Shown here piece after piece: positions 57,500-64,000 of a DNA stretch of 64,000 nucleotides. Numbering within the stretch: position 1 is the first letter of the stretch; each line of letters opens with the position of its first letter. Origin of the DNA: Candidatus Protochlamydia amoebophila UWE25 (GTDB lineage: Bacteria; Chlamydiota; Chlamydiia; Chlamydiales; Parachlamydiaceae); NCBI RefSeq assembly GCF_000011565.2, contig NC_005861.2, positions 1,488,001-1,552,000 of the forward strand, written 5' to 3'. The position numbers and the translations under genes were made by a program. The notes below the pieces were generated by a model that was not told the DNA's origin, did no database searches, and saw nothing but the letters and a program-made list of their open reading frames with translations.

Positions 57500-58744
57500 C
57501 TATTTAATTAACTTAGATAACAAACTAATTAGCAAGGGCAAATAATGAATCGAGGTTCCTTCTAAAGAAAACATAACTCCTTCTCTTAACATTTTTGGCC
57601 ATGTAAAAAATCCAGGTTTGCTCAATAGATTTGATAAATTACTTTCTAAATTACGCTGCTCGTCGTCATTAAACCCAAACGCTGCCGTACAATCTTTAAC
57701 CCAATTTTGAAGTTTACTTAAATCATTTAAATTTATTAAGCTAAGACGCGTAATAAGCTCTTTTACTTCTTCTTTGGATTGAATTTTGTTGCTCAATTTT
57801 TGTAATTCTTCTTGAGATATAAGTCTATTGTCAGTCTCCCCTAGTTTATTTTCAAGCTCTTGATAATTTATTCTTTGTCTTGATACTGTTTGCTGAGATT
57901 GAGTTAGCTCATGTTGAGTTTGGTTTAACTTTCTTGTTGTTTGGGCATGCTCTGCTTTTACTTGAGCAAGGCTCTGGCTTGTTTGTATATATCCTGCTCG
58001 TTCTTTAAGCAAGTTCTGCCCTATTTGCGTATGTTTTGCTTGCCCTTCAGCCAACTTCTGTTTTGCTTGATCGCGACCTTTTCTAATTAAAATGCTTTTT
58101 TGAGTAAGTTTTTCGCATTTAAGCTTTTCATTAATAATTAACCTTATTTTTTCAGAAATTTTCAAATTATTACTTCTTTTCGACTCAAAATAAAGACCTT
58201 GTGCTTCATTTAAATCTTGCTTCAGTCTATTTACTTTTTCTTGATGTGCTTTCTCTTGGTTTTCAAGTTCATACTTTTCCTTGAGTAAATCTCCTAATAT
58301 CGTATTTAAGCTATCTCTTTCATTGACAAATTTGGCATTTTCATTGACAAGCCTTGCACTTGTCTTAGAAAGCTCTTGTTTTTCTTTTTCATATTTTTCG
58401 AGTGTTCTTTGAATACCTGCTATTTGCCTAACTTTTCCATTTAACGTTTCTTGAACTTTTTGAAATTCTTTTTGAAGCAAACTTATTTGTTGCTCATGGT
58501 TAAGCATTGTCTTTTTAAATTTACCATTATCCTGATTAAGAGCCGTGATTTTTTGAGTGAGGTCACTATTATCTTTCTGAAAACTACGTTCTTTGTCAGT
58601 AACTAGTAAAACTTGGCTGGAAACTGTTTCGATTTTATTTATGAATTCTCTATTTTTTGTTTCTGTTTTTTTTAGAGCTTCAAATAAAATCCTTATTTCT
58701 TCTATTTCTCCTGTTGAAAAAGTACCCACGGATTTGGTTTCCAT
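57500..58744 (-). CDS. Coiled-coil protein between the BTB-LRR genes
   Basis: A 414-residue protein of which residues about 15-310 are almost all charged heptad-like helix (rich in Gln, Lys, Glu and Leu). The tail of about 100 residues (LSLINLNDLSKLQNWVK onward, ending LLISLLSKLIK) is different and partly hydrophobic. No signal peptide is seen. The ATG has AGAGGTGAT upstream. It is antisense in direction to both BTB-LRR genes and shares no sequence with them. Function unknown; a host-directed or structural role is only a guess from its neighbours. Confidence 0.7.
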   Translation of the reverse strand: METKSVGTFSTGEIEEIRILFEALKKTETKNREFINKIETVSSQVLLVTDKERSFQKDNSDLTQKITALNQDNGKFKKTMLNHEQQISLLQKEFQKVQETLNGKVRQIAGIQRTLEKYEKEKQELSKTSARLVNENAKFVNERDSLNTILGDLLKEKYELENQEKAHQEKVNRLKQDLNEAQGLYFESKRSNNLKISEKIRLIINEKLKCEKLTQKSILIRKGRDQAKQKLAEGQAKHTQIGQNLLKERAGYIQTSQSLAQVKAEHAQTTRKLNQTQHELTQSQQTVSRQRINYQELENKLGETDNRLISQEELQKLSNKIQSKEEVKELITRLSLINLNDLSKLQNWVKDCTAAFGFNDDEQRNLESNLSNLLSKPGFFTWPKMLREGVMFSLEGTSIHYLPLLISLLSKLIK

Positions 58745-59426
58745 AATATCACCTCTTGAAATTGTTTGAATTTAACTTAAAAAAAGGTTAATTATTTATA
58801 AATATCCTTTTATATTTATTTTAAAAGGTATTGATATAATCCATGTAAAAACTTTTTAAACTTTTTAATCAACTATTTTCTTTATTTATATTAAAAAAAT
58901 ATTGATATAAATTATATAAAATATTTTTAATCTTTTTAGTGAACCATTTCCCTTTTTTAAATTTTTCACTTATCCATTTTCATAAATTCAATTAATTTAT
59001 TTTACAAACTTGAATTTAAGGAATTTATTTTTATATTTTTGAAACAAAATAAGTCTAAATCAATAGAAATTTTTTTTATATCGATAAAATTTAAATGATG
59101 GTTATATTATTGATTGGTATAAGAGGTTTTTTATTTAACAAATAAAAAGTGAAATATCAAGTATCGATCGATCAACTAGTTTATTCAATCATTAGAGAAT
59201 TAAGGAAAGCACACAAACAATTGCTAAAACAAGAAAGAAATGTTCAAGTAATACCCGAAAAGCCCAATAATAGACTTCAAAGATACAAATTATAAGATGG
59301 AACTAAGCTTATGGCTAAGGTTTGGCATTTCAAGTCAAACATAACGCTCGATAGTCGATTAGAATCGAAACATATTTTTTAAAGAATTTTTCTTAACTAC
59401 TTAATTTAGGAAAGTATTTATTTAAG
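58745..59426. other. AT-rich intergenic region, no certain gene
   Basis: About 680 very AT-rich bases upstream of the coiled-coil gene, up to the IS1 element. A 48-codon frame from a GTG at 59149 has no ribosome site and no known likeness. Nothing else is seen. Confidence 0.45.
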
Positions 59427-60257
59427 GGTAGTGCTAAATAGGTAAAGCTATTTCAATAAACTGATCTAATTTGATAGATTAATTATTCTAATTCAAGCGG
59501 AGAAGAGCAATAAGATGGACACACTGGCGGCTCAGATTTGATAAAGAAGAATGGTTATACAAGACATGAAAAGCAAAATTTTCGCTGTTTAGAGTGTGGC
59601 AAACAATGGAGCGAAAACAAGAAAGCTAAAATCATTAACGAACAAGCATAAGGAACTTGTCAGAAAAGCTCTTCTAAAAAGGGTGTCTCTTAATGGAATT
59701 TGTAGAATTTTTGATGTAAGTATGCCATGGCTGCTAGATTTTATTAATCTCCTCATCAATGATTTGCCTGAGGATTTAAATACACAAGTCACTTGTTGTG
59801 AGAAAGATGAGTTGGAAGTAGCTAGACTTGAAGTAGATGAGCGATGGAGTTTTGTAGGAAATAAGAAAAATGATCAGTGGTTATGGCTCATCTTGCATAA
59901 AAAAAGTCGCCAAGTGCTTGCTATGCAAGTAGGTCCTCGAGATAAAAAAACCGCTGAGCTTCTTTTTACGAAACTACCCGAATCATTAAAAAAAAGCCCT
60001 CTATTTCACTGATAAATTTAATGTCTATTATGAAACCATTCCTTGGAGTCAACATCAACCAGTTAGCAAGCAATCTGGTCAGACAAGCTACATTGAAAGA
60101 TTTAATTGTACTCTTAAGACAAAGATGTGCAAGACTTGTAAGGAAAACACTTTCATTTTCTAAAAAGTTAACTAATCACATTGGGTTAATAAAATACTTT
60201 ATTTGTGATTACAATAGACAATTGAGAGCCTTACCTATTTAGCACTACCTATTTAAG
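59419..60257. mobile_element. IS1-family element with target duplication
   Basis: The element is 59427-60249 (823 bp). Its 23-base ends (59427-59449, 60227-60249, beginning GGTAGTGCTAAATAGG) are inverted repeats with one mismatch. The direct repeat TATTTAAG at 59419-59426 and 60250-60257 is an 8-bp target duplication, the usual size for IS1. The transposase inside is broken, so the element can move only with outside help. Confidence 0.9.
59515..60242 (+). pseudogene. IS1-type transposase, frameshifted
   Basis: Pieces of an IS1 transposase in different frames. First comes a zinc-finger part, GGSDLIKKNGYTRHEKQ and FRCLECGKQW, whose first CxxC pair is lost (DGHTGG) and which ends at a stop near 59650. 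Then from about 59640 comes the helix-turn-helix and catalytic part (RVSLNGICRIFDVSMPWLL, VDERWSFVGNKKNDQW) up to 60012. Then SKQSGQTSYIERFNCTL in another frame, and RLVRKTLSFSKKLTNHIGLI in the last. IS1 elements use one programmed shift, but here at least three are needed, so the gene is dead. Confidence 0.88.
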
Positions 60258-60611
60258 AATTTTAAAATATAACAATCTACCCCTTCAAATTTTGGAAAAG
60301 TTGAAAAATTTGGCGCGCATGAATGACTCTTTTTGCAAAGAAACGGGAACTCTGATCCTTGATCTATTACGAAAACATTTTCTCTACAATTAATCTAAAA
60401 TAGGCTTGGGTAATTTTTCCTGTTAAAGTTTAAAGATTTTTTTAAACTTTATCAGATTCTAATTATTTTTGAGAATTTTTAATTGATAAAGTTATTTTTT
60501 ATTTAAAAATATATTTCATTTCATTACTATTGCAGTGATATTTATTTGTATATTTTTTTATTCAAAAATCTATATAATTTAGAAATTATTTAACTAATTT
60601 GGAGGGTAATT
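60250..60611. other. Intergenic upstream of the second BTB-LRR gene
   Basis: AT-rich region of about 360 bases. It holds a perfect 10-base AT hairpin (AAAGTTTAAA at 60425-60434, TTTAAACTTT at 60441-60450). The last 12 bases carry GGAGGG, the ribosome site of the next gene. No gene is seen. Confidence 0.45.
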
Positions 60612-62738
60612 TTGAATATTCATCATTCAAGAGTTAATCCAAGAGTTAATCCTAGTGATTTCGTTGTCAATACAGACACTCATTCTTACTATCAATCGAA
60701 CTATCGTTTAAAATTTTCTGAACGAATTCATTTATTGTGCAAAACAATTTTTCAGTCCTTTCTCAACTTATTCTTTAATTATCTCGAAAAAGAGCAGCTT
60801 CAGTCTCAATGGAGAGAGATTTCTTGGGGACGAAAAGAAATTACGATTCCCAAATTTATTGCAAGTCGCCTCGCATCAATTGATAAATTTGAGGATGAAA
60901 ACGAGCTTTTATTAAATTCTTTAGCTAACCCAGAAGGATTAAATGCTTTAAAGAACACTTCCCCCAAAAAAATAAAATCATCCATAACTCCACAATCTTC
61001 GGATCTTTTCTCTTCATCCCAGGAATTTAAACTGAGATTTCAGGATGAAACTTCGCTAAACATCTCGTATTCTCAACTAGCTTTGTTAAGGGAAGAATCG
61101 CCCTATTTTAAAAGTCTTTGGTCGGGAAATTTTCGAGAAACCCTTCAAAATCCTCTTGCTTTAACGCAAACAGAGTTTACTCATCTGCTCGATTGCCTGG
61201 AATATTCTATTTCTTTTGTTCCTTTGGAAGATATCCTTTCTTTCATTCAACTAGCCGATTATTATCAACTGTCAGAAGCTGGGAAAAAATTAGAAAAACA
61301 GCTGATCGATGCGTATAAATCCCAAAAATTGGAACCGTTTAACTCTACCACAGATAGTTTAGTGGAATTAAAAGCACTTTTAAATTTTGCGCAGCAATAC
61401 CAACTAAATACTTTAAAAAATTATTTAGAACTTATAGTTGTGAGTTCTTTATTAAACCAAGCTTCTCATGTAACCGAATTTGAAAAAATTTTAAAGCACT
61501 TCTCAAATGAAATAGAAAGACTCAATTTTTCAAAGAACATCTTTTTGACTGATGCCCATCTGTTAGCGTTAAAAAATTGTAAAAATTTAAAAGCACTACA
61601 TCTCCAGGAATGCGACAAACTTACCGACGCAGGATTAGCCCATTTAGCATCCTTGATGGCTTTGCAGCATTTAAATCTGAACGGATGCTGGGAACTCACC
61701 GACGCAGGATTAGCCCATTTAGCATCCTTGATGGCTTTGCAGCATTTAAATCTGGCTAAGTGCCATAAAATCACCGACGCAGGATTAGCCCATTTGACAT
61801 CTTTGGTGGCTTTACAGCATTTAGATCTGAGCTGTTGTAGAAATCTTACTGACGCTGGATTAACGCATTTGAGACCTTTAGTGGCTTTAACGCATTTAAA
61901 TCTGGCTAAGTGCCATAAAATCACCGACGCAGGATTAGCCCATTTGACATCTTTGGTGGCTTTACAGCATTTAGACCTAAGCTATTGCGAAAAACTTACT
62001 GACGCTGGATTAGCCCATTTGACACCTTTAGTGGCTTTACAGCATTTAGATCTGAGTTACAGCCACCATTTTACGAATGCAGGATTAGCCCATTTGACAT
62101 CTTTGGTGGCTTTACAGCATTTGAATTTGAATAGCTGCTATAAATTCACTGATGCTGGATTAGCCCATTTGACATCTTTGGTGGCTTTGCAGCATTTAGA
62201 CCTAAGCTGTTGCAGAAATCTTACTGACGCTGGATTAGCCCATTTGGCACCTTTAGTGGCTTTACAGCATTTAGATCTGAGTTACAGCCACCATTTTACG
62301 AATGCAGGATTAGCCCATTTGACATCTTTGGTGGCTTTGCAGCATTTAGACCTAAGCTGTTGCAGAAATCTTACTGACGCTGGATTAGCCCATTTGACAT
62401 CTTTGGTAGCTTTACAGCACTTAGATCTAAGTTCGTGCAAAAAACTCACGGATGCTGGATTAGAGCATTTGACACCTTTAGTGGCTTTACAGCATTTGGA
62501 TCTGAGTTCGTGCAAAAAACTCACGGATGCTGGATTAGCGCATTTGGCACCTTTAGTGGCTTTACAGCATTTGGATCTGAGTTCGTGCAAAAAACTCACG
62601 GATGCTGGATTAGCCCATTTGGCACCTTTAGTGGCTTTGCAGCATTTAAATTTGAATTGGTGCGATAAGCTTACCGACGCTGGAGTGGCGCATTTTAAAT
62701 CCTCAGTAGCTCCCCTCCATTTAAAAATTATTTATTAA
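60612..62738 (+). CDS. BTB/POZ-LRR protein 2, eukaryotic-like probable effector
   Basis: A 708-residue paralogue of the gene at 55.2 kb with the same three parts: the shared N-terminal block (residues about 32-70), a BTB/POZ-like domain (about 135-225, with FQDETSLNIS, SPYFKSLWSGNFRETL and IQLADYYQLS) and about 16 LRR units of 25 residues (consensus LTDAGLAHLTSLVALQHLDLS-C). Between block and BTB it has about 45 more residues than its sister. The start is a TTG with GGAGGG six bases upstream, a good ribosome site, and no ATG fits better. The BTB part suggests a Cullin-3 adaptor function in the host, the LRRs target choice; both are inference. Confidence 0.88.
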   Translation: MNIHHSRVNPRVNPSDFVVNTDTHSYYQSNYRLKFSERIHLLCKTIFQSFLNLFFNYLEKEQLQSQWREISWGRKEITIPKFIASRLASIDKFEDENELLLNSLANPEGLNALKNTSPKKIKSSITPQSSDLFSSSQEFKLRFQDETSLNISYSQLALLREESPYFKSLWSGNFRETLQNPLALTQTEFTHLLDCLEYSISFVPLEDILSFIQLADYYQLSEAGKKLEKQLIDAYKSQKLEPFNSTTDSLVELKALLNFAQQYQLNTLKNYLELIVVSSLLNQASHVTEFEKILKHFSNEIERLNFSKNIFLTDAHLLALKNCKNLKALHLQECDKLTDAGLAHLASLMALQHLNLNGCWELTDAGLAHLASLMALQHLNLAKCHKITDAGLAHLTSLVALQHLDLSCCRNLTDAGLTHLRPLVALTHLNLAKCHKITDAGLAHLTSLVALQHLDLSYCEKLTDAGLAHLTPLVALQHLDLSYSHHFTNAGLAHLTSLVALQHLNLNSCYKFTDAGLAHLTSLVALQHLDLSCCRNLTDAGLAHLAPLVALQHLDLSYSHHFTNAGLAHLTSLVALQHLDLSCCRNLTDAGLAHLTSLVALQHLDLSSCKKLTDAGLEHLTPLVALQHLDLSSCKKLTDAGLAHLAPLVALQHLDLSSCKKLTDAGLAHLAPLVALQHLNLNWCDKLTDAGVAHFKSSVAPLHLKIIY
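61545..62697 (+). repeat. Tandem LRR-coding repeat array with higher-order duplication
   Basis: About 16 units of 75 bases. A block holding the rare unit LSYSHHFTNAGLAHL appears at about 62050 and again at about 62275, exactly 225 bases (three units) apart. Near the end three units coding LSSCKKLTDAG (62420-62600) are almost the same at 75-base spacing. Copying has happened both in single units and in triplets. Confidence 0.87.
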
Positions 62739-62924
62739 AGCAACTCTTAATGACGTTAAATACAAAAATATTATAGGTTTTTTTAAATTAAATTTTCATA
62801 GTTCTCACAAAATAATTAAAAAAAGAAAGTTCAATAACTTTAGTTAGTGTTTTAAGTTTCTCCCGATTTGTTCGAACGTTTTTTAAATTCGTTCAGAAAA
62901 TTTTAATAACCTGAACTTTGGGTT

Positions 62925-63584
62925 TCAAGCAGCAATAGCTACACAAAATTTCTCTTCTCTAAAATTTAAAGACGGCTTTTTCCGTTGATGGCTATATGCA
63001 GCAAGCCCACCTAGCATATTTACCAAAAAATTGCCTATATTACGATGTCGAGTATGTTCAATTTGAGAAATATTTTTAAGTTGATCGTTGACTGTCTCTA
63101 TAAGAGATCTCTTTCGTAATAAAATTTTATCATTAAAGGTCATTAATTTTTGTTTCATGTTTGCTCGTACACTCGTAAACAATTCTAAGCCCTGTTCTAG
63201 AAGGCTTTCTGTTAATTTTCCAGAAATATAACCTTTGTCTCCAAATAACTTTCCAAACAGACCCTTGGAAAGGGTTTCAGCCATCGATACATCAGATATA
63301 TTACCTGGTGTAAGTTGAAAAGCTAAAATTTCCCCGCTGTCATTAATCATTATGTGTCATTTGAAACCGTAAAACCATCCTGAAGTGTTCTTCTCTCTTT
63401 TTGCTAGCCCTGCAAATACCTTATTTCGCGAAATTCTTTTATGATGACATACTGCTATTGATGTAGAATCAATAAAAGCTATTCCCGTCACTTTACCTTT
63501 TCTGTGCATGAGGTAAGCAAATAAAGGAACAAACATATTTTTCTTTAAATAAACGAATCGATCATAGCTTATTAATTTTGAAAT
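62925..63584 (-). pseudogene. IS982-type transposase remnant with in-frame stop
   Basis: A decayed DDE transposase. The upper part reads ISYDRFVYLKKNMFVPL, GIAFIDSTSIAVCHHKRI and VFAGLAKREKNTSGWFYGFK. A TGA at 63359-63357 then breaks the frame where relatives have Leu (FKLH). The same frame goes on with HIMINDSGEILAFQLTPGN, LFGDKGYISG and RSLIETVNDQLKNISQIEHTRHR to the stop at 62925. The N-terminal part before 63584 is lost. It differs clearly from the intact element at 41.7 kb. No inverted repeats were found. Confidence 0.83.
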
Positions 63585-64000
63585 TCATTTCTTAAATAAA
63601 AATTAAGAAGCTATAATATGATAGCAATTTCAATAAATGGGTTTAATACGAATATAATTGGGAAGTTTATCGACCAACTAGTTAATTTAGTTGATCTATA
63701 AAAATAGTGAGTATTTGCTAAACGTATTGAATTTTTAGTGTTCTATTGCGGCTAGCGATAGCAGCTGTTAGGCTCTGCTTTTTTTCGTCGATAATGTCTT
63801 TTTTCATCGCAACAACTCTAACAAAGCCAGAAGGATCTTGGATGTATTGAGAAAAATGTCTTTACCTCTGTTACTTTATTAATTTTTTGAAAGTTACAAA
63901 GAAGCGCTCGATTATCTTTTATGAATTGTATAAAGAGAAACATAAAAGTAACTTTTGGGTTTGTCTGTCTAAAGCGATAGCCTCATTTAATCCATAAGTT
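63585..64000. other. Window end, no gene recognised
   Basis: AT-rich sequence. A short minus-strand frame (about 63828-63720) reads through VRVVAMKKDIIDEKKQSLTA to a stop, with no known likeness and no ribosome site. It may be the end of something that lies outside the window. Confidence 0.35.

Noticed and set aside
57500..58744. Chromosome-segregation (SMC-like) protein
   Set aside because: Coiled coil only; no ATP-binding head domains at either end.
59149..59295. 48-codon frame from GTG upstream of the IS1 element
   Set aside because: No ribosome site and no likeness to known proteins.
59515..60012. Programmed -1 frameshift of IS1 insA-insB
   Set aside because: More than one frame change is needed, and the first Cys pair of the zinc finger is lost, so decay explains it better.
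61466..62599. Long antisense open frames inside the LRR array, with repeats such as RSKCCKATKDVKWANPAS
   Set aside because: They mirror the 75-base sense repeat, which keeps all frames in register; no start signals.
1..64000. CRISPR array
   Set aside because: The only regular direct repeats are the 75-base LRR-coding units, which are open reading frames and not spacer arrays.

Overview
The window looks like a chromosomal segment of an amoeba-associated chlamydia (order Parachlamydiales, closest in style to Protochlamydia amoebophila). The DNA is AT-rich. From memory, the block cysS, acyltransferase/acyl-ACP synthetase, Nudix, fabF, rsfS, coiled-coil gene, miaA, rsbV follows the gene order of Chlamydia trachomatis, as does the peptidoglycan cluster murF, mraY, murD, LysM gene, ftsW, murG, murC, ftsQ with no ftsA or ftsZ. 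Eukaryotic-type BTB and leucine-rich-repeat genes and a SopB/IpgD-type phosphatase point to life inside a eukaryotic host. The species assignment is inference; no 16S rRNA lies in the window.

Layout. 0.4-16.3 kb is mostly minus-strand housekeeping: a glycosyltransferase-like gene, a small winged-helix-like gene and cysS, an acyltransferase-ACP-ligase fusion, a nudix-fabF-rsfS operon, type III glutamine synthetase, a HAD hydrolase, a coiled-coil protein, miaA and an anti-sigma-factor antagonist. A plus-strand uvrA (16.5-19.3 kb) faces the minus-strand division and cell-wall operon (19.7-28.9 kb). 29.4-36.3 kb holds a fatty-acid desaturase, the SopB-like phosphatase, tRNA-Cys, rsmI and a divergent GroEL paralogue. 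36.2-41.6 kb carries a small gene absent from long-ORF searches, a sodium symporter, a YkgJ-like protein, a decayed mrp pseudogene and a phosphohexomutase. An intact IS982-type element (41.7-42.7 kb) is followed by a pseI-like synthase, a DEAD-box helicase, a short-chain dehydrogenase and a PgpH-like HD protein. 48.3-54.3 kb has a PAP2 phosphatase overlapping a complete lexA, pssA, a DUF1328 gene with an in-frame stop, and an M16C metalloprotease.

The last 10 kb is accessory. Two paralogous BTB-LRR genes, each with about 15-16 tandem LRR units and a conserved TTG start, flank a minus-strand coiled-coil gene and a frameshifted IS1-family element that still has its inverted repeats and an 8-bp target duplication. 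A second, decayed IS982-type transposase lies beyond them.

The main points of interest are the SopB/IpgD-like phosphatase with both family motifs, the BTB-LRR pair with a 111-bp near-identical block, the in-frame stop in the DUF1328 gene, the decaying mrp gene, the aspartate in the first ABC signature of UvrA, the degenerate acyltransferase motif in the ACP-containing Aas-like fusion, and the GroEL paralogue with an acidic tail and an upstream palindrome.
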